Part shown: positions 42,358-50,850 of the stretch, piece by piece
Layout: every line of letters starts with the position of its first letter
Position numbering within the stretch: position 1 is the first letter of the stretch
Origin: an uncultured Collinsella sp.
Lineage (GTDB): Bacteria > Actinomycetota > Coriobacteriia > Coriobacteriales > Coriobacteriaceae
NCBI GenBank assembly: GCA_958348565.1
Contig: CATVZP010000002.1
Location: 1 to 61,193, forward strand
Direction of reading: 5' to 3'
Length of the DNA: 61,193 nucleotides
Position numbers and translations under genes: made by a program
Notes under the pieces: model-generated
The model's database searches: none
What the model was told of the DNA's origin: nothing
Seen by the model: the letters and a program-made list of their open reading frames with translations, nothing else

Positions 42358-43757
42358 GTGGTATCTTCGTCCTCGGCAAGCTGGGGGAACACGGCGTCCT
42401 TGGGCATGGTGACCTTCGTCAGCGAGGTGAGCTTTTTGCTCAGCGACGTGTCCGTCTTGACCAGGTCGCTGAGCGTCACGATCTTGTAGCCGTCGGCAAT
42501 GAGGCCGTCGATAATCTGCGGCAGCGCCTCGAGCATCTGCTCGGCGCATTCGTCTCTATCGGTGAGCAGCACGATATTGCCCGGCGTCACCGAATCGAGC
42601 ACCGTCGAGACCTGCTCGTCGGCACCGTTGAGCAGCCAGTCGCCCGAGTCAATATTCCACGAGACCACGGCGGAGACCAGGTCCATCGCATCAATCCAGT
42701 TTTGCTCGTCAAAGGCAGCGTAGGGAGCACGCAGCAGCATCGTCTTCACGCCGGTCGCCGACTTAATCGCATCGGTGCCTTTCGTGATCTGTTCGCGCAC
42801 CGCCTCACGGTCCTGACCCTTGAGCGAATCGTCGCTGTAGCTGTTGGATCCGATCTCGCACCCGGCGTCGACAATCGCCTTGGCCGTGGCAGGCGAGGCC
42901 TCGGCCGCATCGCCCGAAAGGAAGAACGTCGCGGTGACGCCCTTTTCCTTGAGCACCTGCAAGATCTGTTTGGTGGCGCCGCTCGGACCCTCGTCAAACG
43001 TCAGCGCCACGTACTTTTTGTTGCCCTTGGGCGCCACGCTGGCGCACGCAACAACGCAATCGGTGGCGGGCACAACCTCGCCGCGGTCTTGCGTCTTGCC
43101 TGACCGCTCACCAACCCACACCTCGGATCGGCCCTGGACACCCCATGTCTGCACATACTCGATAGCGCCCGTGCCCTCGACCTTGAGCTTGGGCTCGATA
43201 ACCGTAGCCTGAACCTCGTGCTTCTCGTAAGTGTTACGGCCATCCTTGACCGTCACCTTCTCGCCGCCCTCGAGTTCGCGGCTATCCCATTTGCCCTGCT
43301 TCACGCGCTTGCCGTCGACCTTCACCGACAGCTTTTCGCCGCCATGGCGCTTGAGCACGCTGTCGTCGACGGCCAGCAGGTCGCCGGCATCGTACGTTTC
43401 GGTCAGGCTTTGATCGTCGATAAGATTCTGCAACGTAGAGCCCACGCGCACCGCGGTCTTTTGCCCGTTGAGTTCCACGTCCACGCTGCGGTTGACGTAG
43501 CCCACGACGGCAGCGATAAACAGCACGAGCGCGCAACCCACGGCGATCAGCGCATAGGGCAGGCGAGACGAACGACGGAGTGTGCGGCTGTTGCCGATGC
43601 GCGCGCTGCGATCGCTAAAGCCGCGGCTATGGTTGAGATACATCGCGCCGGGCTTACGGTGACGGCGGCGCTGACCGCTGGGCAGCTGCCCCAGGTCGCG
43701 GCGCGCTGTCGGATGCGCACCCGAACGCCCGTTTAAGTTGGATCCGTTTTGGTGCAT
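42351..43757 (-). CDS. Membrane-anchored NodB-like polysaccharide deacetylase homolog, probably inactive
   Basis: A 468-residue protein. A basic cytoplasmic tail (about 1-65), one membrane helix (ALIAVGCALVLFIAAVVGYV), ubiquitin-like DUF348/G5-type extracellular segments (about 90-215) and a NodB domain (about 240-445). Motif 1 is TFDEGP instead of TFDDGP. Motif 2 is GSNSYSDDS where enzymes have an HSxxH-type pair, so both metal-binding His are gone. Motif 3 (LRAPY) and motif 4 (DSGDW) remain, and the late LxH His is replaced (VLLTD). It is likely a glycan-binding or regulatory protein rather than a deacetylase. Confidence 0.8.
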   Translation of the reverse strand: MHQNGSNLNGRSGAHPTARRDLGQLPSGQRRRHRKPGAMYLNHSRGFSDRSARIGNSRTLRRSSRLPYALIAVGCALVLFIAAVVGYVNRSVDVELNGQKTAVRVGSTLQNLIDDQSLTETYDAGDLLAVDDSVLKRHGGEKLSVKVDGKRVKQGKWDSRELEGGEKVTVKDGRNTYEKHEVQATVIEPKLKVEGTGAIEYVQTWGVQGRSEVWVGERSGKTQDRGEVVPATDCVVACASVAPKGNKKYVALTFDEGPSGATKQILQVLKEKGVTATFFLSGDAAEASPATAKAIVDAGCEIGSNSYSDDSLKGQDREAVREQITKGTDAIKSATGVKTMLLRAPYAAFDEQNWIDAMDLVSAVVSWNIDSGDWLLNGADEQVSTVLDSVTPGNIVLLTDRDECAEQMLEALPQIIDGLIADGYKIVTLSDLVKTDTSLSKKLTSLTKVTMPKDAVFPQLAEDEDTTE

Positions 43758-43778
43758 GTGCCCTCCCCCATAAACACA

Positions 43779-43808
43779 GCAAGCCGGAGCAACAGGTCTC
43801 CGGCTTGC
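43779..43808. terminator. Hairpin after PRC-barrel gene
   Basis: gcaagccggag (43779-43789) pairs with ctccggcttgc (43798-43808). It lies just after the stop of the PRC-barrel gene on the minus strand, without a clear T run. Confidence 0.55.
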
Positions 43809-43829
43809 CTCCCATCATTTGGTACGTCG

Positions 43830-44585
43830 CTATTTTGTAGCTTTTGACGAGCCTCCGCTCGCCTTTTGGTATTCGTCCTTAAAGGCCTTGAACATGCCGC
43901 GCGTCTTGCCGAGCTGCTTGCCCAGTGCGCGACTGCCCTTGTCCACGGCAACCGATCCCTTGTCGTCGAGTACCTTGGCACCCTTTTTGACCTTGTCGCC
44001 CACCACGACGCTGGCCTCGGCGGCCTTGGCGGCCGCACCGCCCGAATACCCGAGCGACTTGACCTCGTCCGAGACGACCATCGCACCGTTCTCGTAGCCG
44101 CGCAGCATCGTCGGCGGCACCTGCGTGTCACCAACCAAAACACTCGAAGCAGCACCGGCGGTCACATAGAATGCCTGCACGATGCCCGAGCGTGGCTTGA
44201 ACTCAACGTCCGAGCAATAGCCCACGACGTCGCCCGATTCCGTGCGCACGTCCATACCGACCCAGATGATGCAATCGTCCAAGTTGATGTCGAGGCGCTT
44301 GGCGGCGGCGGTATCGTACGTGTCCTTGACGTCATCGACCGCGATGGCGCCCTCGTAGACACCAATGGCGTCGAGCGCTACGAATCGGTCGGGACGCTCG
44401 ATCATGCCCGCGATATCGGACTGGCGGACCATAAAGCCGACCACGCGCGTACCGCCCGGGGTAAAGACCGGAAAGTGAATCTTTCCGAGCTTTTTAGGGC
44501 TGCGCGGCGTGCCGTCCTTTTTGGTGCGCTTGTCCTCGGTAGGCTTGCGATAGATCTTGGCGCCGACAAAATCCCCGGCGCGCAT
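43830..44585 (-). CDS. PRC-barrel domain protein
   Basis: A 251-residue cytoplasmic protein. Two PRC-barrel-like halves are visible: LGKIHFPVFTPGGTRVVGF near residue 33 and WVGMDVRTESGDVVGYCSDV near residue 108. The C-terminal part (about 180-250) is a Lys/Ala-rich helical tail. The function is unknown; PRC barrels mediate protein or RNA contacts. Its ATG overlaps the stop of the YtxH gene (TAATG), so both are cotranscribed. Confidence 0.7.
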   Translation of the reverse strand: MRAGDFVGAKIYRKPTEDKRTKKDGTPRSPKKLGKIHFPVFTPGGTRVVGFMVRQSDIAGMIERPDRFVALDAIGVYEGAIAVDDVKDTYDTAAAKRLDINLDDCIIWVGMDVRTESGDVVGYCSDVEFKPRSGIVQAFYVTAGAASSVLVGDTQVPPTMLRGYENGAMVVSDEVKSLGYSGGAAAKAAEASVVVGDKVKKGAKVLDDKGSVAVDKGSRALGKQLGKTRGMFKAFKDEYQKASGGSSKATK

Positions 44586-44974
44586 TATGCCTCGGTCGAG
44601 GGCTCCGCAGCCTCGGTATCAGCCTCGACGGCGTTCTCGACCACGACGTCGGCGGCAGGCGTCACGTTGCCGCCCGAAATGGCATCGTTGAGCTGCTCGC
44701 GCAGCTGGTCCATGCGCTCGCGGGCAAGGTCGACCTTGGCGCGCAGGTCGTCGGTCTTGGCGTCGACCATCGGGCCAAAGTCATTCACTGCAGCACGAGC
44801 CTCCTCGGCGCTGTGCTCGTAGGTGTCGCGCATATTGTCCCAGGCGTCGTTGGCGATATCGGCAGCCATGGCGCGGGTCTCGGCGCCCGAGCGCGGGGCC
44901 AGAGCAACGCCGACAATAGCGCCGGCAGCGGCACCAAAAAGTGCGCCGGAGACAAAGCTGAAAGTCTTACCCAT
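44585..44974 (-). CDS. YtxH-domain protein
   Basis: A 129-residue membrane protein with the YtxH signature: an N-terminal Gly/Ala-rich helix (SFVSGALFGAAAGAIVGVAL followed by APRSGAETR) and a long helical, coiled-coil-prone stretch to residue 110. YtxH proteins are associated with general stress. I chose ATG 44974 over 44980 for its spacing to GGAGAGGA. It is the first gene of a two-gene unit with the PRC-barrel gene. Confidence 0.8.
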   Translation of the reverse strand: MGKTFSFVSGALFGAAAGAIVGVALAPRSGAETRAMAADIANDAWDNMRDTYEHSAEEARAAVNDFGPMVDAKTDDLRAKVDLARERMDQLREQLNDAISGGNVTPAADVVVENAVEADTEAAEPSTEA

Positions 44975-45110
44975 GATCATTCCTCTCCTGCGGGCACGTC
45001 GGTGCCCACCGTTTGAATGCTGTCCATTATACCCGCAGCGCATCACTTGCCGCTCCGCTCATCTGCGTACGGCAAAGGCGCAGGTACGTGATGGTGATAA
45101 ACGCGTAGGC

Positions 45111-45920
45111 CTACTCCTGAGGCATAGCCGGCATGGTCACCGTGGCACCCGGGTCCTCGCCGGCGCCGTCCACGAGCGGCAGACCGCCCTCATGCGCAGG
45201 TCCTGCCGGAACCGTCGCCGCACCGCCAAAGACGGCAGCGGAGGCCTCGTGGTTCTCGGCAACCGCGCCCTCGGTATCAATCGCCACCTGGGGCTCGTCG
45301 TCAAAGTTGGGGACGCCCTGGGGCTCGGCGGCAACGGGCTCGGCGTCGACCGGCGCATCGCCCCCGTCAGCGCCCTCGTCCTCGGCAGCATCTTCGCCGT
45401 TCGCAGCGGCGACGGCCTCGTGAGGATCCTTGCCCTCGGCCTCGGCGCGCATGCCCAGCACCAGGTTGCGCAGGCCCGCAACCGTGCCTTCCACGTCGGG
45501 GGCAGGCTGGTCGGCGTGCAGGTACGCCCAGTCCATCATAAAGGTGGCCGAAGACAGCGCGCCGATGGCCAGCGCGTCGTCGGGGCACGAAAGCTCAACC
45601 TCAAAAACGCGCTCGTCATGCTCGCTTACGCGCGTGCGGCCGCACGAGATGCTGCCGGCAAGCCCGGTCTCGTTCATGAGCTCGACCGTCACATGCTCAA
45701 GCAGGTGGCAAAGCTCGGTCTGGCCCATGCAGTCCTGGAACTCGCGACCGGAATCACCCAGGCACAGGTGCTTGGCAATCGCCGGCACCAGGTAATACAC
45801 GCGCGCCGTGGCCTCGATATCCTCCGAGGTCATGAGCGGCATGCCGGGGTTCACCAGCACGTGCGCGCAAATCTTGTCCTCGCTGACGGTGACCTTAAGG
45901 ATGTTGAACAGGCCTGCCAT
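45111..45920 (-). CDS. Protein resembling the N domain of cyanophycin synthetase
   Basis: A 269-residue protein. The N-terminal half (about 1-150) has VPAIAKHLCLGDSGREFQDC followed by LCHLLEHVTVELM, close in pattern to the H-x-EHVALELQ region of cyanophycin-synthetase N domains. The ATP-grasp and Mur-ligase-like domains of a real synthetase are absent. The C-terminal 110 residues are low-complexity Ala/Glu/Pro. Function unknown; the resemblance is by eye. It lies 24 bp downstream of a CorC-like gene and has a GGGGAGAG site. Confidence 0.55.
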   Translation of the reverse strand: MAGLFNILKVTVSEDKICAHVLVNPGMPLMTSEDIEATARVYYLVPAIAKHLCLGDSGREFQDCMGQTELCHLLEHVTVELMNETGLAGSISCGRTRVSEHDERVFEVELSCPDDALAIGALSSATFMMDWAYLHADQPAPDVEGTVAGLRNLVLGMRAEAEGKDPHEAVAAANGEDAAEDEGADGGDAPVDAEPVAAEPQGVPNFDDEPQVAIDTEGAVAENHEASAAVFGGAATVPAGPAHEGGLPLVDGAGEDPGATVTMPAMPQE

Positions 45921-45944
45921 AACTCTCCCCTACTCTTCCTTGCC

Positions 45945-47318
45945 CTACTCGTCGCCATCGTGCGGATCCACAGAGCCCGCACCCGACGCCGCCGGCTTCT
46001 CTGCCGAGGACTCGGAATCCTTCTTATCGGTTTCAGCCGGAGCGATCACGCGAATGAGCGAGATGCGCTGGCCACGCATCGACTGTACCTTGAACTTGTA
46101 CCCCGCGACCTCAAACACCTCTCCGATGTCGGGCACCGAGTCGCAAAGCTCCAAAATCCAGCCGGCGATGGTCTCATAATCATCGCTTTCCTCGAGCGGC
46201 CAACCAAGCTCAATCGCGTCATCGCACGAAAAACGCCCATCGACAAGCCACTCACGGCGCGAAAGGCGCGTGAGGTACTTGTTGTCGGGATCGAACTCGT
46301 CCTCGATCTCGCCGACGATCTCCTCGACGATATCTTCGATGGTGATGATGCCGGCCGTGCCGCCGTACTCGTCCACGACGACCACGATCTGGTCGTGCGA
46401 GGTCTGCATCTCGGACAGCAACGGCAGGATGTCCTTGGTGTCGGGCACAAAGGTGGCGTCGCGCAGATAATCGGCGATGGGCTGGTCGCCCTTGCCGTCG
46501 AGCGCGGGCTGGATCAGGTCCTTGATGTGCGCGATGCCCGCGACGTTGTCGGGATCCTCGTGGTAGACGGGGATGCGGCTGAAGCCGGTCTGGCGCATGG
46601 TGGACAGCACGTCGGCGACCGTCTCGTCGTCCTCGCACATGGTGGTGTCCACGCGCGGCACCATGACCTCGCGGGCAACGGTGTCGCCCAGGTCGAAGAT
46701 CTCGTGGATCATGCGCTTTTCCTCGTCGAGCAGGTCGTCCTGCTCCGAGACCATGTACTTGATCTCTTCCTCCGAGACGTTTTGGCGGTCGTCGGCGCTC
46801 TTGATGCGCAGGATGCGGGCCAGGCCATCGGAGCAGGCACCGGTCAGCCACACGAGCGGGCGGGCGATCTTTTGGAACACGGAAAGCGGCCCCACGACCT
46901 GCTTGGATACGCCCTCGGCGTTAGCGAGGCCGATGCGTTTGGGCACGAGCTCGCCGATCACGATGGACACAAAGGCGACGGCGACGGTGATGATGACCGG
47001 CGCCAGGCCGCGCGCGATGGCGGAAAGCGGCGCGATGCCAAAGCTCATGAGCCATGTGGCAAGCGGGTCGGACAGGCTCGTCGAGGCAACGGCGGATGAG
47101 GCGAAGCCCACGAGCGTGATGGCGACCTGGATGGTGGCCAACAGCTGATCGGAGTCGGCAGCGAGCTGGACGGCGCGCTCGGCGCGCTTATCGCCCTCCT
47201 CGGCATCGTGCTCCAACACGGCGCGCTTAGCCGTGGTGAGAGCCATCTCGGACATGGAGAAGTAGCCGTTGATAAGCGTCAGGACGAGGGTAGTGATAAG
47301 GGAGATGGTTATGTCCAT
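45945..47318 (-). CDS. CNNM/CorC-family membrane protein (hemolysin-type, CBS domains)
   Basis: A 457-residue protein. The DUF21 membrane domain (1-185) has LINGYFSMSEMALTTAKRAVL and GELVPKRIGLAN. A CBS pair follows (about 210-335) with REVMVPRVDTTMCEDDETV and VVVVDEYGGTAGIITIEDI. The CorC_HlyC domain (about 350-435) includes YETIAGWILELC. A short acidic tail ends it. Members such as MpfA export or sense Mg2+. The start ATG 47318 lacks a close ribosome-binding site (GGAGG is about 15 bp away). Confidence 0.88.
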   Translation of the reverse strand: MDITISLITTLVLTLINGYFSMSEMALTTAKRAVLEHDAEEGDKRAERAVQLAADSDQLLATIQVAITLVGFASSAVASTSLSDPLATWLMSFGIAPLSAIARGLAPVIITVAVAFVSIVIGELVPKRIGLANAEGVSKQVVGPLSVFQKIARPLVWLTGACSDGLARILRIKSADDRQNVSEEEIKYMVSEQDDLLDEEKRMIHEIFDLGDTVAREVMVPRVDTTMCEDDETVADVLSTMRQTGFSRIPVYHEDPDNVAGIAHIKDLIQPALDGKGDQPIADYLRDATFVPDTKDILPLLSEMQTSHDQIVVVVDEYGGTAGIITIEDIVEEIVGEIEDEFDPDNKYLTRLSRREWLVDGRFSCDDAIELGWPLEESDDYETIAGWILELCDSVPDIGEVFEVAGYKFKVQSMRGQRISLIRVIAPAETDKKDSESSAEKPAASGAGSVDPHDGDE

Positions 47319-47425
47319 CGGGAGTTTCTCGAACCTCCAAGATTCGGGACGTTAAGGTAAAACGTTGATGGCGGATACGGCAATTGCGCCGGTCGCCCGC
47401 GCGAGCGGGGCCGTGGGCGCGGTCG

Positions 47426-48109
47426 CTAGATTACGAAGAGGATCACCGCCATGAACTGGAAGATGCTGCCAGCGAGCACCCACAAGTGGAAAACACTGTG
47501 CAGATAGCGCACGTTTTTGGCGATATAGAACGGCACGCCCACGGTATAGCACACGCCGCCGACGGCGAGCAGGGCAAGCGCGACGGGGTTCAGCAGCGCC
47601 ACGAGATCGGGCAGCTTAAAGACGACGAGCCAGCCCATCAGCAGGTAGACCAGGCCGCTTACCCAGTGCGGCTGACGCTCGCGCAAAAAGCACTCGAGCG
47701 CAATGCCGATAATGGCGATGGCCCATACGGCAAAGAACAGCGCAGGGCCGCCGTCGTTTGCAAGCGTGATGAGGCAAAACGGCGTATAACTGCCGGCTAT
47801 GAGCAAGTAGATGCAGCTGTGGTCGATGATGCGGAACACGCGCTTGGCGCCCGCGGGCTGAATCGCATGGTAGAGCGTGGAGGCTAGGTATTCGAGGATA
47901 ATACTGACGCCATAGACAATTGCCGCGGCCATGTGGGCCGGGCCTCCGCCGCGCAGGGCGGCGAATACGATCAGGAGCACCAGGCCCGCGATACCCAGCA
48001 GGCAGCCGACACCATGGGTGACGGAGTTCATGATCTCCTCGCCCACCGTGTAGTGTGGAACGGCCGCGGTCTTGGGTCGCGGCTTAGAACTGTCGCTCGA
48101 ATCGGACAT
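47426..48109 (-). CDS. Hemolysin III / PAQR-family membrane protein
   Basis: A 227-residue protein with seven hydrophobic helices. Family signatures are HGVGCLLGIAGLVLLI, the SxxxH-type helix STLYHAIQP, DHSCIYLLIAGSYTPF and the C-terminal HSVFHLWVLAGS, which together hold the putative metal ligands. The bacterial role is unclear despite the hemolysin name. Start at ATG 48109; the frame upstream runs over the ribosome-binding site. Confidence 0.85.
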   Translation of the reverse strand: MSDSSDSSKPRPKTAAVPHYTVGEEIMNSVTHGVGCLLGIAGLVLLIVFAALRGGGPAHMAAAIVYGVSIILEYLASTLYHAIQPAGAKRVFRIIDHSCIYLLIAGSYTPFCLITLANDGGPALFFAVWAIAIIGIALECFLRERQPHWVSGLVYLLMGWLVVFKLPDLVALLNPVALALLAVGGVCYTVGVPFYIAKNVRYLHSVFHLWVLAGSIFQFMAVILFVI

Positions 48110-48216
48110 GCCGGTTACATCCTCCAACGTAAAGAGTTCTCAACACTATATCAAAGCGTCTGGGTGCGTGCGAAATTTGCACCATACGTGACCCTTTGTT
48201 TACCCATTCTTTGTCT

Positions 48217-48275
48217 GTTGACGCATCAACGGCGAACGTCCATAATGCGCTTGCATTAAATGTTGATGTATTAAC
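48217..48275 (+). promoter_or_regulatory. Promoter with two matching palindromic operators
   Basis: TTGACG (48218-48223), 17 bp and CATAAT (48241-48246) form a good promoter. The palindrome gttgacgcatcaac (48217-48230) covers its -35 box, and a related palindrome gttgatgtattaac (48262-48275) lies about 10-20 bp past the expected start point. Centre spacing is 45 bp. A repressor bound to both could loop or block; the alpha/beta hydrolase gene follows at 48296. Confidence 0.65.
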
Positions 48276-48295
48276 ATCTTATAGGAGAATACCGC

Positions 48296-49261
48296 ATGGC
48301 TCAAAACGCACGTTCCCATCGAAAGCTCAAGATAGCCGGCATCGTTGCACTGGTGGTTGTCGTTGCGCTGCTCGGATTTGCCGGCAACTTTCTGTTTGAC
48401 TTCGCGCTGAATCCCCAAGCGCCGTACACCATGAAGATGATGCAGGATAGCAAGAACGACAAAGAAGGCGAGCAGCCGGATGCCGAGGAAACCGAGGCGC
48501 GGGCGTGGTTTAAAGAGAATCGCGAGAGCAGCAGCCTCACCGCAGATGACGGAACCGAGCTCGCCGCTTGGTATTTTGCCGCCTCGGAGAACACCCACGA
48601 TTACGCCGTCTGCCTGCATGGATATACCAATGAGCCCATCGGCATGGCCCGATACGCCAAGCGCTTCCACGACCGCGGCATGAACGTGCTCGCGCCTGCC
48701 GCCCGCGCCCACGAGCGCTCCGGCGGCGACTATATCGGCATGGGCTGGCCCGAGCGCCTCGACATCGTTGCATGGATTGGGCGAATCGTTCAGGCTGACC
48801 CCGAGGCGCGTATCCTGGTCTTTGGCGAGTCGATGGGTGCGGCAACCGCCATGAACGTCGCGGGGGAATCTCTGCCCGCAAACGTGAAATGCATTATCGA
48901 GGACTGCGGTTATACGAGTGTTTGGGACGAGTTTTCCCTGCAGCTCAAGGACGTATTCGGCCTGCCCAGCTTTCCCTTGCTCGATGTAGCAAACTTGGTG
49001 TGCAACGTGCGCGCAGGCTACGACTTTCATAAGGCGAGCAGCGTGGAACAGCTCAAGCGCGCGACAGTTCCCATGCTGTTTATCCACGGCGACCAAGACA
49101 CCTTTGTACCGTACAGCATGCTCGACCAAAACTACGACGCGTGCGCCAGCAAAGTCAAACAAAAGCTCACCATCCATGGCGCCACCCACGCCAAGAGTGC
49201 GCAAGTTGACCCAGAGCTCTACTGGAACACAGTCGACAACTTCCTCGACGAGTATTTTTAG
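48296..49261 (+). CDS. Membrane-anchored alpha/beta hydrolase
   Basis: A 321-residue protein. One N-terminal helix (IAGIVALVVVVALLGFAGNF) anchors an extracytoplasmic alpha/beta hydrolase of the YfhR/BEM46 type. The nucleophile elbow is VFGESMGAATAM, the oxyanion region CLHGYTNEP, the acid lies in FIHGDQDTFVP and the His in HGATHAKS. The substrate, probably an ester or peptide, is unknown. An AGGAGAAT site precedes the ATG, and the gene has a double-operator promoter. Confidence 0.88.
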   Translation: MAQNARSHRKLKIAGIVALVVVVALLGFAGNFLFDFALNPQAPYTMKMMQDSKNDKEGEQPDAEETEARAWFKENRESSSLTADDGTELAAWYFAASENTHDYAVCLHGYTNEPIGMARYAKRFHDRGMNVLAPAARAHERSGGDYIGMGWPERLDIVAWIGRIVQADPEARILVFGESMGAATAMNVAGESLPANVKCIIEDCGYTSVWDEFSLQLKDVFGLPSFPLLDVANLVCNVRAGYDFHKASSVEQLKRATVPMLFIHGDQDTFVPYSMLDQNYDACASKVKQKLTIHGATHAKSAQVDPELYWNTVDNFLDEYF

Positions 49262-49301
49262 GAAATAGGACGGTTTACTGGTCTATCTGACCCCCTAGCA
49301 C

Positions 49302-49347
49302 TTCCAAAAAGCCGCCCGTGGGCACTGTGCTCACGGGCGGCTTTTGC
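49302..49347. terminator. Bidirectional terminator between convergent genes
   Basis: aaaaagccgcccgtg (49306-49320) pairs with cacgggcggctttt (49332-49345). It serves the hydrolase from the left and the DUF362 gene from the right. Confidence 0.85.
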
Positions 49348-49392
49348 TAACGTTGCGCTACAAAAGCGCTTGATATGTCCAATAGACAGGTG

Positions 49393-50598
49393 TTACTTGA
49401 CCTCGATGAGCTCGTACTCGCTCGTGCCCAGGCCGATCTTTTCGGCGTGCGCGATGCACGCGCGCCAGTCGGTGTCGGGATGCGTGATGCAGAAGGGATC
49501 ACGCGCCTGCTCGCCCTCCAGATGCTCGTGATTGTGCTCCATCTTGGCCGCGCTATCGGTGAGCTCGGTGTTGGGCAGCGGCTCGGATGCCATGACGGCA
49601 TCGGCGCAGGCCTGGTCGATGGCGACCGGGTCGAAGCTCGCGAACATGCCGATATCGTTGACGATAGGCGTGTCGTTTTCGGGATGGCAATCGCAGTTGG
49701 GGCTGATATCCATGGCGAGCGAGATGTGGAAGCTCGGGCGGCCGTCGACAACGGCCTTGGTGTACTCGGCGATCTTGCAGTTGAGCACGTCTGCCGCGGC
49801 CTCATAGCCGGGCTTGATGCAGTCCTGGTTGCATGCCGCAATGCAGCGTCCGCAGCCCACGCAGCGATCGTGGTCGATGGCAGCCACGTGCACCGTGCGA
49901 GTAGCGCCGCTGGCAAGCTCGCGCTCGCGGGTGTCGTCGAACGAGATAGCGTTGTGAGCGCAGATCTTTTCACAGGCATGGCAGCCAACGCAGTGCTCGA
50001 TCGCGACGTTCGGCTTGCCGGCGGCATGCTGCTCCATCTTGCCGGCACGGCTGCCGCCTCCCATACCCAGGTTCTTCATGGCGCCGCCAAAGCCGGCCTG
50101 CTCATGGCCCTTAAAGTGGGTGAGGCTGATCACGATATCGGCGTCCATGAGCGCCTGACCGATCTTGGCCTCGTGCACGTACTCGCCGCCCTCGACCGGG
50201 ACGAGCGCCTCGTCGGTGCCCTTGAGGCCGTCGGCGATGATGATCTGGCAACCCGTGGCATACGGGGTAAAGCCGTTCTGGTAGGCGGTGTCGATGTGCT
50301 CGAGCGCGTTTTTGCGGCTACCCACATAGAGCGTATTGCAGTCGGTGAGGAAGGGCTTGCCGCCCAGCTCCTTCACGACATCCGCGACGGCGCGGGCGTA
50401 GTTGGGGCGCAAAAAGCTCAGGTTGCCCAGCTCGCCAAAGTGAATCTTGATGGCGACGAACTTGTTCTCAAAGTCGATCTGCTCGATACCGGCGTGACGG
50501 ATGAGGCGCTTGAGCTTGTCGAGCTGGCTCTCGCGAGCATGCGTGCGCAGGTTGGTGAAGTACACCTTGGCGGGTGCTGCGGGTGTAGTTGCGGTCAT
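49393..50598 (-). CDS. DUF362 protein with two [4Fe-4S] ferredoxin motifs
   Basis: A 401-residue protein. The DUF362 domain (VKIHFGE-type start as VAIKIHFGELGN, then FKGHEQAGFGGAMKNLGMG) encloses a ferredoxin insert with two clusters: CVGCHACEKIC near residue 207 and CVGCGRCIAAC near 247. The late part has FDPVAIDQACADAV. Proteins of this type are uncharacterised redox proteins. It is monocistronic. Confidence 0.88.
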   Translation of the reverse strand: MTATTPAAPAKVYFTNLRTHARESQLDKLKRLIRHAGIEQIDFENKFVAIKIHFGELGNLSFLRPNYARAVADVVKELGGKPFLTDCNTLYVGSRKNALEHIDTAYQNGFTPYATGCQIIIADGLKGTDEALVPVEGGEYVHEAKIGQALMDADIVISLTHFKGHEQAGFGGAMKNLGMGGGSRAGKMEQHAAGKPNVAIEHCVGCHACEKICAHNAISFDDTRERELASGATRTVHVAAIDHDRCVGCGRCIAACNQDCIKPGYEAAADVLNCKIAEYTKAVVDGRPSFHISLAMDISPNCDCHPENDTPIVNDIGMFASFDPVAIDQACADAVMASEPLPNTELTDSAAKMEHNHEHLEGEQARDPFCITHPDTDWRACIAHAEKIGLGTSEYELIEVK

Positions 50599-50682
50599 AG
50601 ATATATCCCCTCGGTCTATATGGCGTTACAGACATAGAGGATGGTACCAGTTAAAGCAGAGTTAAAGTCAAGTACGGCACCT

Positions 50683-50845
50683 AGTCATTGGGGACAGACT
50701 TAAATGACTGAAACCACTCATTGGGGACGGACTTAAATGAGTGCCTCGCCACCTGACAGCCAGGGACGTTCCTTTCCTGCCGGCAGCTGGGGACAGTCCT
50801 TGCCAGCACGGCCGGCGAACCGGCGAATCGGCAAAGACTGTCCCC
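50683..50845. repeat. Array of REP-like palindromes
   Basis: Two tandem palindromes lie at 50683-50709 (agtcatt...aatgact, core ggggacagactt) and 50715-50741 (actcatt...aatgagt, core ggggacggactt). They are followed by cagggacgttcc, ctggggacagtcctt and an inverted aagactgtcccc (about 50835). All share the gggac core. The array fills the 250-bp gap between two minus-strand genes. Confidence 0.75.
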
Positions 50846-50850
50846 GATGA

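Noticed and set aside
44823..47099. Long plus-strand open frame opposite the YtxH, CphA-N-like and CorC genes
   Set aside because: The minus-strand genes have domains, ribosome-binding sites and coupling; the plus frame has low-complexity Arg/His-rich sequence typical of shadows.
50683..50741. Two tandem repeats considered as a CRISPR
   Set aside because: Only two units, palindromic with variable arms, spacers of 5 bp and no cas genes.
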